From Forficula auricularia (taxonomy: Eukaryota > Arthropoda > Insecta > Dermaptera > Forficulidae), in the NCBI GenBank assembly GCA_024734495.1, contig JALMQS010000273.1, forward strand, positions 62,001-126,000: a stretch of DNA of 64,000 nucleotides, given 5' to 3'. The notes under the pieces were generated by a model that had not been told where the DNA came from, did no database searches, and saw nothing but the letters and a program-made list of their open reading frames with translations. Both the position numbers and the translations under genes were made by a program. The first letter of the stretch is position 1. The number at the start of each line of letters is the position of its first letter. Positions 20,002 through 31,014 of the stretch are shown piece by piece.

Positions 20002-22261
20002 GGTAGTTGTTTCGCGACAATACTAGCAAAAAGTTAATGCTAGAGTATATAGTACAGACAATAAAGATTCATAAGTCCAAAACTTTTTGCCGTTTATGTA
20101 CCACTATACTAAACAATCCCGTGCTCGTTTGACAAATCTGGCAACACTGGCCGAGCTTGTATATATTTAATCAAAGAAATGTCAGATAAAGTACATTATA
20201 AAGGTAGATTTTTATAAAACAAAAAGTTCTTAATAAGCTATTTAAAGCTGTTGCGACAATGGCTGAATCGAAAAAAGTACTAAAGTTAATCCACTTTTTA
20301 GGTTAAATAAATGCGTTGTTGCCAGCTTGTTTTTAGTGTAAATTTTTCATTATACATTTTTCATTATTAACTCAGAAACTGTGTTGTAAGTATGAATTAA
20401 AATTTTCTTAAAAATTTATTAGTTATTGTTTAATGTGGTTTTAGTTTTTTATGAAAATGGTAAGAAAGGTTTCTTAATTATACTATATATATTTGTATAG
20501 ATTAATTTGCAGCAACGCTGACGAAATGCTGCCGAGAGAGAGCGCTATCGGTATATTTGCGGCAAATTTGAAATATAATAGTAATTTGGACTCAAATTTC
20601 GAAATGAAAGACTCAAATTGATTTTAAATTAAGAAACATTAAATATATTGATAATAATTACCCCCCCCCTTCACCACTCAAAAATTAAATATTCAATTCG
20701 CTTTTCTTTGCACACAGAAAAAGAAATCAACCACATCTTATTTGATTTATATATTATTTGTTTATTTTTTATGGTAGCCTGGCGGGCAGCGTCTCGGTCC
20801 AAAAATTTTATTCTTCTTAAAAAACCACACTCCAAATGTATACCTGTAAACTCCCGAAAATACATAGTCTCTTAAAAGCACACACAGCTTCAGAAATGAG
20901 GCTCTAGATATGAATCTGGAAGTATTTTTTTTTCTATAATCTACAGCATTGTGATATTTTTTGTGTGGAAATAGATTTATTTAAATAAGTGGTATCGTGT
21001 GAGGAGGAGAATTATATTATATCATTTTTTTAAAATTTGGGATCGATAATCGATATAAGGCTCCAAATATTTAAAAGAGATCAGGTGTTGTTTGTATGAC
21101 AGGCTGCTCCATCCAGTATTGCCATGAGAAACTCATATGGGCATGCGTGTCTTAAGTCGTTTAATTTTGTAAAAATCAAAAAATAAGAATAACAAAATTT
21201 AGATTTTTAAAAAATTATAAAAAAGTGGCAAATTATTAAAAAATAAACAAATAATATATAAATCAAATAAGATGTGATTGATTTCTTTTTCTGTGCGCAA
21301 AGAAAAGCGAATTGAATATTTAATTTTTGAGTGGTGAAGGGGGGGGTAATAATTATCAATATATTTAATGTTTCTTAATTTAAAATCAATTGGAGTCTTT
21401 CATTTCGAAATTTGAGTCCCAAATCACGATTATATTTCAAATTTGCCGCAAATATACCGATGGCGCTCTCTCTCGGCAGCATTACGTCAGCGTTGCGGCA
21501 AATTAATCTAGACAAATATATATAGTATAATTTGCCACTTTTTATAATTTTTTAAAAATATAAATTTTGTTATTCTTATTTTTTGATTTTTACAAAATTA
21601 AACGACTTAAGACACGCATGCCCATATGAGTTTCTCATTGCAATACTGGAGCAGCCTGTCAAACAAACAACACCTGATCTCTTTTAAATATTTGGAGCCT
21701 TATATCGATTATCGATCCCAAATTTTAAAAAAATGATATAATATAATTCTCCTCCTCACACGATACCACTTATTTAAATAAATCTATTTCCACACAAAAA
21801 ATATCACAATGCTGTAGATTATAGGAGAAAAAAATACTTCCAGATTCATATCTAGAGCCTCATTTCTGTAGCTGTGTCAGGACGAAAATGAGAACTTTTA
21901 AGAGACTATGTATTTTCGGGAGTTTACAGGTATACATTTGGAGTGTGGTTTTTTAAGAGGAATACAATTTTTGAACCGAGACGCCGCCCGCAAGGGCACC
22001 AGCCCGGAGGACCGAGCTTCGAGGGCGTGCCGAAGGCACGCACGAAAAGCTCGTAATTAAATATGTATGTAAACTTTCCGATATCCCGTATAGTGTAAAA
22101 TATAATAGTCTGAAAAACTCTATCTTGGGAATTTAATATCTCCGGAACTATATTGTTCATAAATTTTGTTTTGCCACCAATCGATGCAGAAGTATTTAAA
22201 TTATAATCTGTCTAAATTTCAAAAAAAATTCTAAGAAAACCCATATGGCGAAACAACTACC
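20002..22261. mobile_element. TTAA-flanked TIR element (2.26 kb)
   Basis: Terminal inverted repeats GGTAGTTGTTTCGC and GCGAAACAACTACC are each bounded by TTAA (19998-20001, 22262-22265). The left tip GGTAGTTGTTTCGCGACAAT is close to the right tip of the element at 29724-30228. TTAA duplication is the hallmark of piggyBac-type transposition, but the tips are not the usual piggyBac ones and no transposase is present. Most of the interior is a self-nested inverted repeat (20479-22010). A GC-rich hairpin near 22035-22058 (GCGTGCC GAA GGCACGC) resembles a Helitron 3' end. Confidence 0.62.
20479..22010. repeat. self-nested inverted repeat E within E
   Basis: Four blocks are arranged A-B-A'-B', where A (about 20479-20772) is inverted at about 21240-21525 and B (20773-21240) is inverted at about 21527-22010. 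This is not a simple palindrome. It is explained if one copy of a roughly 770 bp element (A joined to B') received an inverted copy of itself (B joined to A') at its middle. The GC-rich B end (CGAGACGCTGCCCGCC on the complement) resembles 62205-62225 in the Helitron-like element there. Confidence 0.62.
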
Positions 22262-22265
22262 TTAA

Positions 22266-22738
22266 ATCTAAAACGAAACACTATTTGTATCGCTACAAAG
22301 TCTGTCTGTCTGTTTGTCAATTCGATATAACAGATCAACTAAATAAGTTATTAGCTTATAATTTACAATGTATGTTCCTATGTAATCATAAGGACATTAG
22401 ACCGTATGACGTCTGTTATTTAAAAACTGCGTTTTCGTTTTCAGCTCCAAGAGGGAAGTGTCTGTTGTTTCACCCTGAAAGTCAGACGACTCAAGGCTTC
22501 CGATTCGAGTCCAAGGCCTCATCAGCTCAAGGAAACCTTCCGGATTAGAAAAATCAACCAGAACCTTCAGATATTTACCAGGGAAAGAAGAAAATTATAT
22601 TTTCTAATAATAGAAACATTTTATGGTCCTTCATGTGAAATGAAATAAGGATTTATTTTTAAGAAAGAACAAGATCCGGCTATATGTTAATTAATTTATT
22701 TATTTATTTCTTATAAAACACAATATAGATAAGAAAAT
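22266..22738. other. unassigned stretch with small GC-richer island
   Basis: The open frame at 22285-22548 (87 codons) shows no domain. The patch at 22440-22545 is less AT-rich and unique in this window. No gene is called. Confidence 0.3.
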
Positions 22739-23812
22739 AAATAAATAAATAAAACCGACTTCAAAAAAATTAAATGCAACAAATAAAATAATAACTCAAA
22801 AATAAAATAAAATGCACTAAAAAGTATAAAATAATTATCTAATTTAGTTCCAACTAAACGACGAAATATTAACATGAAATCACTTTTTGAAGTCGGTGCC
22901 AAAAATATATATTTTATGAATCAAACTCGACGGATCTTACTTAGTACGTTTGGCGGGTAATGAAGACAGCATCGCGTAAGCTGGCTTATATAGTTTGTTT
23001 AGTACCGACTTCAAATAGTGATTTCATGTTGGAACTAAATAAGATAATTATTTTATACTTTTTAGTGCATTTTATTTGATTTTTTGAGTTATTATTATTT
23101 TATTTGTTGCATTTAATTTTTTTAAGTCGGTTTTATTTTTTTATAAAAATTATTTTTATTTTTCTCTTTTTAGTAATGTTATTAATAGGGACTTAAGATA
23201 ATACCTTGCATACATCTCGTAAGAGAAAGCGTCGGGCGAATGAATCAGAAAATAATAAAATTCAATTAATAAATATAGAAATTCTCTCGAAACGTTTGCG
23301 GGTTTTAAATGAATGTTTTAAGATTTTTTTATAAAAGCTTTTATTTATTATAATTTCGATTATTTGTTCATAAGAATTGGAGATTTACGTTATTTCGTCA
23401 TTGATCATATCATCAGAACTTGACCAAATTAATATGGGACCACCTCTAAGGAACCCCTTTCCAATAAAAAAAGAATCATCGAAATCGGTCCACGTGGCAA
23501 AAGGTTATCGCTGTACATACCTAAAATAAATAAATAGTTAGCTTTTCTTGGAGCTATACTGATCCTAACGCAGAAAAAATCATTAAAATCGGTTCATAAA
23601 CAAAGAAGTTATACCTAAACAAACATAACACAAAAGGTCCAATACCAATGAAAAAAAACGGGACCAATCGGAAACTATACTGAACCCAATGTAAAAAAAT
23701 CATCAAAATCGGTTCCCAGTTGGCGAAGATATCAGGTAACATAGACAAAAAAAAAAAAAAAAAAAAAATTCAGTCGAATTGAGTACCTCCTCCTTTTTTG
23801 AAGTCGGTTAAA
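22739..23812 (-). mobile_element. M1 repeat copy 5
   Basis: A palindromic end at 22750-23135, the M1 middle (GAATCATCGAAATCGGTCC), a second repeated middle block from 23520, and the terminal CTCCTCCTTTTTTGAAGTCGG. It is longer than other copies because the middle block is duplicated. Confidence 0.65.
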
Positions 23813-24289
23813 AATAGGCATTTAAGGATTCAGTTCGAAGTCTGCTTTGACGCAACAGTATCCGTCTTTTATTCAATCCCAATTCTTTCACTTAGATCTG
23901 AAATCTCCCAACCCATATTCTTTACTATCTGGTGATTTTTTATTTTTTTTATTTTGAAAAAATAATTATTACTCGGAAAAGCTGGTGTTTTTTTTTTATT
24001 TCTTCAATAAGATATTAAATATGTCAATATTTCTAATTTTATATTCTGCATTCGTCATCAGCATTATATCTCCGACAACAAAATATATGAAAATACTTAT
24101 ACTTATACCAATGTTTGGGCTTTTTTTTGTATGTGAAGTTTACAGAGGAATAACATAAAAATTGGAGGTTATTGTGCAATATCTTCCTAGTTCAGATAAT
24201 ATTCTTAACACATTGCTCAAAAAAGTTGTAAATGCTTACAATCAAGAGAAAATCCCTTAACTCTTCATATTGGTTTTGAAGATATAAAA
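23813..24289. other. unassigned AT-rich stretch
   Basis: Nothing recognised. Confidence 0.3.
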
Positions 24290-24475
24290 ATGATCGTACG
24301 TGGGACCCCACAGAGACGCCTTTTAAGCCCAGTTTTTAGGCATGGCTCGAAATGGGCCTTCTATAAGTCGCCTTTTACGTCAAGCAGAGGTTATTGTAGA
24401 CATATACTACAGCCAGTCCACAGGGGGAAGCATAGGATCACACATATCTTGTATGATGCCTACTGTATTCTCTGA
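24290..24475 (+). repeat. second copy of the AGTCGCCTTTTACG repeat
   Basis: AAGTCGCCTTTTACGTCAAG, CAGAGGTTATTGTAGAC and CAGTCCACAGGGG match 19220-19305 with substitutions. The open frame through it is not conserved in the first copy. Confidence 0.45.
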
Positions 24476-24497
24476 AACTGTATATATGTAAAAACAT

Positions 24498-25146
24498 AAA
24501 AAATCGGTTGTCTGTAAAGTCGGTTTACTGACGATAGTTGAACGTGACAACGTCATAAGAAAATACTGATGGCATCAGTATTTTCTTATGACGTTGTCAC
24601 GTTCAACTATCGTCAGTAAACCGACTTTTACAGACAACCGATTTTTTCATAAAATTCTTCGTTCAGAAAATCATTTTAAATTTACAAAATACTTGAATAA
24701 AATTTATTGTTTAAATTTCTACTCGACTGTTAAAATTTAATTTTGATTTTATTATTTTATAATAATAAATTTTGTATTGACATTATTTCTTTCAGCAAGT
24801 AAACTGAATAAAAGTTGTTGTTCAATTAGTTACTTAATTATTTTTGCAAATTTAATTGTAATTTGTTGTAAAAAAGTAATAATTTTGAATAATTTATTAT
24901 AAGAATAAACTGTGATTAAATTATTGTTCATAAATCTTAAATTTAAAATTTAAAATTTGGAAACATCATTAAAATTTTTGTAACTGTAGCTTTTAAAAAG
25001 CCCGCCTCAATCTTTGTCACTCATTCCGCGCTTCGCTTGCACTTCAAGCCTTAAATGGAACGCCTCAGAGCGAGGTAACGCCGCATGAGTCATGTTTTTT
25101 CGTGCGTGCAGCCGGCTGCATCGAATTATAAGACGTTGTCACGTCA
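24498..25146 (-). mobile_element. repeat F, copy 2
   Basis: Inverted relative to copy 1 (13731-14376) and closely similar over its length. The terminal palindrome is at 24500-24650 and the far tip GAATTATAAGACGTTGTCAC ends near 25142. Confidence 0.65.
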
Positions 25147-25831
25147 ATATTGTTAATAAATTAATTTTACTTTAAGGACCCATCTTTTCAAAAATCAACC
25201 CAGACCTATAATATTAATAAATGAATATTTTTTATTATTATCAAGATTTCTTAATGAAATATTTTCTTTGGGGAAACTATTAGGAACTTTATTTCTTTCC
25301 CTTTTTTTCATGGTTCTTTAACTGAGTGAAGTTTTGTCATCTACACTTCAAGTTGAATAATTCATTTAATTTCGGGCACGTGTTATTTAGATTCAAGATT
25401 CAAATAAAATTGCATCCAACTTAACGGAATAGTTAAAAAAAACTATTACTATGTCCACATAAAACTAAGCAAACTCACTATAATTGTCAAAGTTTTGGCC
25501 GTTTGTATTTTAACTTTGAGAGTGACGTTCACAAATCCTCTAAGTCAATATTGACTGGAACACAGGTGGATAGTGACCAGCAAAACAGACTGCTAGTCGA
25601 GGTCAGTGCAATGCACTTTAGAAATCTGCAGATAATACTCTATCATCGGCATTGAGTATACAATCCTAAGACTGTTTTGATACAACCACCTACTTCCGTT
25701 CAATACGATCGTATTATATGCCATTCTATCTCTTGATCCGTAATTTTTGAATAGTTTTACTATCTGGAAATTTTCTCTCCGGAAAATTTGACCTGAATGG
25801 ACACCATCATGTTGCGTATTCTAGAGATTTA
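25147..25831. other. unassigned stretch
   Basis: No gene or repeat recognised. Confidence 0.3.
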
Positions 25832-25845
25832 TAATAAGATGGTTT

Positions 25846-26122
25846 TGAAGGAGACAATAAAAGAGTGTGTCTTCTGCTGGAATTATAAATTTTATTTATT
25901 TATAACGAGATCTATAGTTGACCACATGAAAAATGTTAACCTTTCATTCATAAATTAATTCCTGTGAATACATTGTAATAGACTGATGAAGAGGGCAAAG
26001 CCCTCGAAACTATAGTCTCGTTATAAATAAATAAAATTTATAATTCCAGCAGAAGACACACTCTTTTATTGTCTCCTTCAATATATAAAAATTCTAGCTA
26101 CTCTCGGCAAAAACTTTCAATT
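25846..26122 (+). mobile_element. palindromic hammerhead element P3 with 14 bp TSD
   Basis: Flanked by TAATAAGATGGTTT (25832-25845 and 26123-26136). It is 277 bp: a left arm (GAGTGTGTCTTCTGCTGG), about 110 bp containing one hammerhead, and a right arm with a longer 3' tail ending CTCGGCAAAAACTTTCAATTT. Close sister of P2. The left arm is truncated relative to the right, as expected for a 5'-truncated reverse-transcribed insertion. No ORF; mobilisation in trans by a PLE is inferred. Confidence 0.8.
25973..26027 (+). ncRNA. hammerhead ribozyme (in P3)
   Basis: CUGAUGA (25983-25989), extra A (25990), perfect stem II GAGGGC/GCCCUC with an AAA loop (25991-26005), GAAA (26006-26009). Stem III is CUAUAG (26010-26015), palindromic with its flanking A and U; the cleavage-site C is at 26017. 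Stem I pairs AUUGUAAU(A)GA with UCGUUAUAAAU with wobbles and one bulge. This and the P1 copy are the best-preserved short hammerheads here. Confidence 0.82.
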
Positions 26123-26136
26123 TAATAAGATGGTTT

Positions 26137-26495
26137 CCCAATGTCTTCCACATAATTTTCTATTTATCAAAGCGCCCAGCGTGCGCAGACCAAGTTCGAG
26201 CATTAGCTTGGCGGTACACGCGGTACGCTATTTACACGAACCATTTCGAGCAAATTTCGACCCCCCTGCATCTCGGATTCCATTTGAGATACAGAGATGA
26301 AATTATACACATGTAATTATGTAATCCATCTTGAGGAGAGTACTAAATTTCAATAACATAGTTTAAATAGATTGTGAGATATGGACCTGAGAAAATACCT
26401 AATTTTGGCACTCACTCATAGGTCATCAAAACCTATAGGGTACTTCCAATCATTCCAGCATCATGAAATTTCGCATACTAGTAGAGTTTGGGACA
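26137..26495. other. unassigned stretch
   Basis: Includes a slightly GC-richer patch at 26160-26290. The open frame at 26381-26623 runs into the compound repeat and is not supported. Confidence 0.3.
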
Positions 26496-27270
26496 TAATC
26501 AAAGGAAAAATTCCAAAAATCCAAACTTTCTATCTTTCAATCCCTTCAAAATGGCGGGGAGGGTCAAAAATGAAAATTCTATCTTCAACCAAATTTTGTA
26601 TGCATATTATGTATGCCCCTTGAAGGCTAGAAATGCAAAAACTAACCACTCAAAATTGGGGGGGGGACAAAAATAATAATTCTAGCCCTTTGGATCAACG
26701 GGCTTCCTCATAGCTTACAAAAAGGAATAGAAATCTCAACCAAAACATTCTGTGAAAAAACAGGGCAAGTTCGAAAAAGTAGTGAATTCTAGTGTATAGC
26801 CAAGTTAAATTCGCGAGAATAATTAAGTTGAGAAAATAGTAGATCTCTCAACTTAATTATTCTTGGCGAATTTAACTTGGCTGCACACTAGATTTCACTA
26901 CTTTTTCGAACTTGCCCTGTTTTTTCACAGAATGTTTTGGTTGAGATTATAATTACACTGCTTGACAAAAAAATTAAACAAAAATTCCTCCCCGTAAACC
27001 TAACAATGGATTCTAGTAGTGTTTTATACTCTGATTATCATGTAATTCCCCGATTTTTTACAACACGTTAGAGTTTTGAGATATTATCGGTCACAATTCA
27101 TCAAGGTTTTCACCTGTCATTCAAAGAATTAGTTCAATTTATTTTGTGCTTAACCTAATCAAATAAGAACAAAATTTAGGAAATTTATTTAATTAAAGAA
27201 ATAATAATAATAAAAACGTTTATGTCATGTGTTCATTCTATTTTGAAAAAAATAGCTGAATAAAAGATAC
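26496..27270. repeat. compound repeat, copy 2
   Basis: Matches 15542-16323 throughout with few differences, including the internal palindrome at 26731-26947 and the downstream MITE end. The left edge ATCAAAGGAAAAATTCC is shared by both, which places the junction of the duplicated unit. Confidence 0.65.
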
Positions 27271-27689
27271 AAATGAAAAGATTCTAATCGAAATGATTCT
27301 TTTTTTCATCCGAAATGGAAATTTGTGGATTGTGTCATTTTCATCTTCATTTTCCGTTATTAGACACAAACCTTGCGAGGATTTGCTTAAACACTGTAGG
27401 GGTTAGGGGTCTGTCTTGGAGGGCCTTCAGCCAGCCAACTCTAATCAAAGAAAATGAGCAGAACAGCCAACAGTAAAAATTCGCAAGGGATCTAAGCGGG
27501 ATTCTCTTTTCCTCTTTTTCATTAGTTCTCGAAATGATTTCTTTCTTTTGCATCCTATCCCTGCACAACTGCTAGAATAAAGGATTCTTCATCAGCTCCT
27601 ATCCATCGTAGCTGAATTATATTTATATCGTAAAATAAATTATTTAGACAATTTTTTGCAAGAACACTCTTCACAGCTACTAAAATACT
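27271..27689. other. unassigned stretch
   Basis: The open frame on the minus strand at 27347-27568 (73 codons) is Lys/Arg-rich with no domain. No gene is called. Confidence 0.3.
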
Positions 27690-27856
27690 AACCTTCAGTC
27701 TTTCAAGACACGTATCCACAGATACCTTCAACTCCGACCCAATTACTGAAATCTCTTTTTATTATCAGGATCAAGGGTTCACCGCGGGCTATAAAATTTG
27801 TAACTTTTTTGAGAAACTTTTCTTCTTGTATCAATATCATTTAAAAAAAGAAATTC
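27690..27856 (+). mobile_element. LINE 3' end (Jockey-like)
   Basis: A frame reads NLQSFKTRIHRYLQLRP, the C-terminal signature of a Jockey-type LINE ORF2 that also occurs at 33660-33700. It is followed by an untranslated part ending ATCAATATCATTTAAAAAAA, as in 7125-7392. Only the last residues remain. Confidence 0.6.
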
Positions 27857-28029
27857 AGAGACCAAGAATAGGTTTCATTTCTGGCTAATGGAGAATAATC
27901 ACTATTAGAAAAAAATGTTCAAATATCGAGTATAGCTATAGGAGGAGATTCCAGGGGCCTACATGCCAAGTATTGAAATTATTAAAACTTTTTTTAAATT
28001 TTGCTTGTTTTATTAAGAGAGGGTTAAAA

Positions 28030-29040
28030 AACTAATTTCTTTGAGATATTTAAACAAAATTATAGACTTTTAACTCTCTATAAAATATACTATTAAAAAT
28101 GAGTTTAGATTTTGAAAATTAATATTTTTTTCCCTAGAAATTTTCAATTAAGTTGATAAGGGTCCCCCATTTGCATCACTCTCCCTTATAAGAAAGAGTA
28201 AAAAAAAGTATTTATTAAAATTTTTTCTAGTTAATCAAACGAAATTATACACTTTTAACTCTTTATAAAATATACTATTAAAAATGAGTTTAGATTAATA
28301 TTTTTTTCCATAGAAATTATAGAAATTTTCAAGTAAGTTGATGAGGGTCCCCCTTTGCATCACTCTCCTTTTAAGAAAGTGTAAAAAAGTATTTATTTAA
28401 ATTTTTTTCGAGATATTCAAACGAAATTATACACTTTTAACTCTTTATAAAATATACTATTAAAAATGAGTTTAGATTTTGAAAATTAATATCTCCCCCC
28501 TAGAAATTTTCAATTAAGTTGATAAGGGTTCCCCATTTGCATCACTCTTCCTTATAAGAAAGAGTAAAAAAGTATTTATTAAAAAAAATTTCTAGTTATT
28601 CAAACGAAATTATACACTATTAACTCTGTATAAAATATACTTTTAAAAATAAGTTTAGTTTTTTGAATATTAATATTTTTTTCCTCTAGAAATTTTCAAT
28701 TAAGTTGATAAGGGTCCCCCTTTGTATCAACTACCCATCTTAGAGAGGCTTAAAAATTAATTATTTTCGAGATATTCAAACGTAAATATAGATTTTAAAC
28801 TCTCTATTAAATATTAATAAAAATGAGTTTAGATTTTTGAAAATTAAAATTTTTTTCCCCTAGAAATTTTCAATTAAGTTGATAAGGGTCCCCCCTTTTG
28901 TATCAACTACACATCTTAAAGAGGGTTACAAAAGTTATTTTTAAATTTTTTTTTCGAGATATTCACACGAAATTATACACTTTTAACTTTTCCCTTTTAA
29001 GAGAGAGTTCAAAAAGTAATTTTTTAAATTTTTTATGTAG
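28030..29040. repeat. tandem satellite, about six units of roughly 182 bp
   Basis: Units begin near 28043, 28227, 28409, 28591, 28768 and 28954 (spacings about 177-186). Each contains GAGATATTCAAACGAAATTA, ACTTTTAACTCTTTATAAAA, ATGAGTTTAGATTTTG, AATTTTCAATTAAGTTGATA and AGGGTCCCCC. The last unit is truncated. No coding potential; a minisatellite or small satellite block. Confidence 0.8.
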
Positions 29041-29395
29041 CAGCCCTTATTAAATTGAAAAGATTTAGAACAATATATATATTTATTTATTTACAGATTT
29101 ACACCAAGTAGAGGGATATCCTTTTTCATTTGCTCTAAAAAATATATATTATGTTGATAAATATTTTCTGTTTAATAAAATAATCCGTTCTTTTCATCAG
29201 TCTTAAATATATATTTCTTAAGAATATAAATGCATTCTACTGCAAGAAATGTTATTGATTCGAAATACTATCTCTTAATACATGATCCAACATCCAAAGT
29301 TCATGTTTTTTAATTGATGGATTATCTTAATATATATAAAATTAACAGATATGCTTCTAAGCATTATAATTATCTAGTTAATTTTTCCTCTATGC
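29041..29395. other. unassigned AT-rich stretch
   Basis: Nothing recognised. Confidence 0.3.
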
Positions 29396-29636
29396 CAGTG
29401 ATTCTCAACCGGGAGTCAGTGGACCCCTAGAGGTCCACGAGCTAAGCTTAGGGGTCCGAAAGAACATACCTTGTACCTTACTAAATTACTGTTACCAATA
29501 ATTTAAAAAATCAAACTAAACATTAAATTAAAAATTTTACTTTGTTACTGAAATGTACATATTTTTTATGGACTGTATAAATAAAAAATTATAAGTATTC
29601 AATATTTTACAGCCAACCATTATTGGTATCTATCCG
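29396..29636 (+). mobile_element. hAT-type element, left end
   Basis: CAGTGATTCTCAACCGGGAG is a typical hAT terminus, followed by GTGGACCCCTAGAGGTCCAC as often seen in such elements. It is interrupted by repeat R at about 29634. No right end could be assigned with confidence. Confidence 0.5.
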
Positions 29637-29723
29637 TTGGTAAACAGCGCTAACTGGTGGCTAAAATAAAAACTAACACATTCGGGTAATATTTATTTTT
29701 ATTGTATAAAGAAAAATTATTAA

Positions 29724-30228
29724 GGTAGTTCTTTCACAAATGCAAAGTCTTCGAAACTTGGAATATAAGTTATTAAAAGCATAATAAACACACTGTTAAA
29801 ATTTGAAAACGATTTACCACACCAAACATAAAATAATGGCAATTAAAAATGAAATTTTTTACATATAGTAGATTGGCAAAGGGTGGAAAAATGATCATTA
29901 TTTTATTTTTTTCATTGAAGGACTTTAACCATCTTGATGAAAAACTAATATTTGTTAGAATAATATGTATAATCGGAGTAACTTAAAAAAAAATTGAAAT
30001 TATTCTCCTCATAGTTTTGATAAAAAAAAAAACATGTTTAGGCGATTATTTTTAGTGGAGGGGATATAAGAACAATCGCTTGAAAACGATCCACTCATAA
30101 ACAGGATATAGTAGTGTGAAAAGTACAGAAACGTTAAAAAACATAACCTAAAATTTTAGCACCGTTCATATGTATAGACTGCTTACGAGGCTAAAACTTT
30201 TTGTGTGGATTGTCGCGAAAGAACTACC
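29724..30228. mobile_element. TTAA-flanked element Q1
   Basis: Tips GGTAGTTCTTTC and GAAAGAACTACC lie between TTAA at 29720-29723 and 30229-30232. About 505 bp, no ORF. The right tip on the complement, GGTAGTTCTTTCGCGACAAT, is nearly identical to the left tip of the 20002-22261 element, so both belong to one TTAA-targeting family. Confidence 0.62.
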
Positions 30229-30428
30229 TTAAACTAATATAGTACATAATAAAGCATATCATAATCATAATCTGAATAAACTATTTTTAATAAAAATGGG
30301 TTTAACTAAAAAAGGAAAAAAAATAGCGAGGACTTCATAACTACTTTATTCTAGACTAGTAATTAATTAGTTTTTTCATACTCTTGAAAATGGGTCTATC
30401 AATTTTAATAATAAATAAATAACAATTG

Positions 30429-30805
30429 AGCAAACGATCCATTCATAAAGAGGATATAGTAGTGTGAAAAGTACAGTAACGTTAAAAAAACATAACCTAA
30501 AATTAATAAAGTAAAGGGTGTGTAGTTTCACAATGAATGAAATAAAACTCAAAGAGGTTTATACAAACTCAATATATTTCGGATTATTAGTCCGAAATAT
30601 ATTGAGTTTGTATAAACCTCTTTGAGTTTTATTTCATTCACTGTGAAACTACACACCCTTTACTTGATTAATTAATATCATGTTTCACCTAAAACCTACA
30701 CCACTTTCTCTAAGTAAAAATAACCTAAAATTTTAGCACAGTTCATATGTATAGAGTGCTTACGAGGGTAAAACTTTTTGTGTGGATTGTCGCGAAAGAA
30801 CTACA
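30429..30805. mobile_element. partial Q copy carrying the P7 palindrome
   Basis: ACGATCCATTCATAAAGAGG onward repeats the right part of Q1 (from about 30085) and ends CGCGAAAGAACTACA-TTAA. It is interrupted at 30505-30719 by a palindromic element; the uninterrupted site is at 30143-30155 in Q1. Confidence 0.62.
30505..30719. mobile_element. palindromic element P7 with 13 bp TSD
   Basis: Flanked by ATAACCTAAAATT (30492-30504 and 30720-30732), with the empty site present once at 30143-30155. The arms, about 75 bp, fold exactly on GGATTATTAGTCC (30581-30593), which looks like stem II of a hammerhead. On each strand it is followed by GAA, the self-complementary AUAUAU, U and GAG. CUGANGA is absent, so no ribozyme forms. 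The right tail has ATGTTTCACC and AACCTACACCAC, shared with P1, 8708-9110 and 47872-48007. Confidence 0.72.
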
Positions 30806-31014
30806 TTAAAAAACAAACAAACAAACAAGATATCTAGGTTATTATTTGTTGTTTACTATCTTATGCAATATTGAGTGCTTTATTTAAATATTCTTCGGCA
30901 TCTCAATTTTGAAAAATTAACCTCGGCATGATTGATAGTTGTGCAGCTGACCCGAGTAGTTTAGTTATATTTTTGGCCGCGAGACTGCGTGGTGCCAAGA
31001 ACCACTTACCAATA

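Larger units (their letters stand above)
29634..31014. mobile_element. repeat R, copy 2, with TTAA insertions
   Basis: Ends CCGTTGGTAAACAGCGCT and CCACTTACCAATAT match copy 1 (3925-4803). The interior is split by TTAA-flanked elements at 29724-30805. After them the R sequence resumes at CTATCTTATGCAA and TCTCAATTTTGAAAAATTAA, preserving the empty target of the MITE found in copy 1. Confidence 0.6.

Noticed and set aside
27347..27568. Basic 73-codon frame
   Set aside because: No domain or conserved feature; composition-driven.
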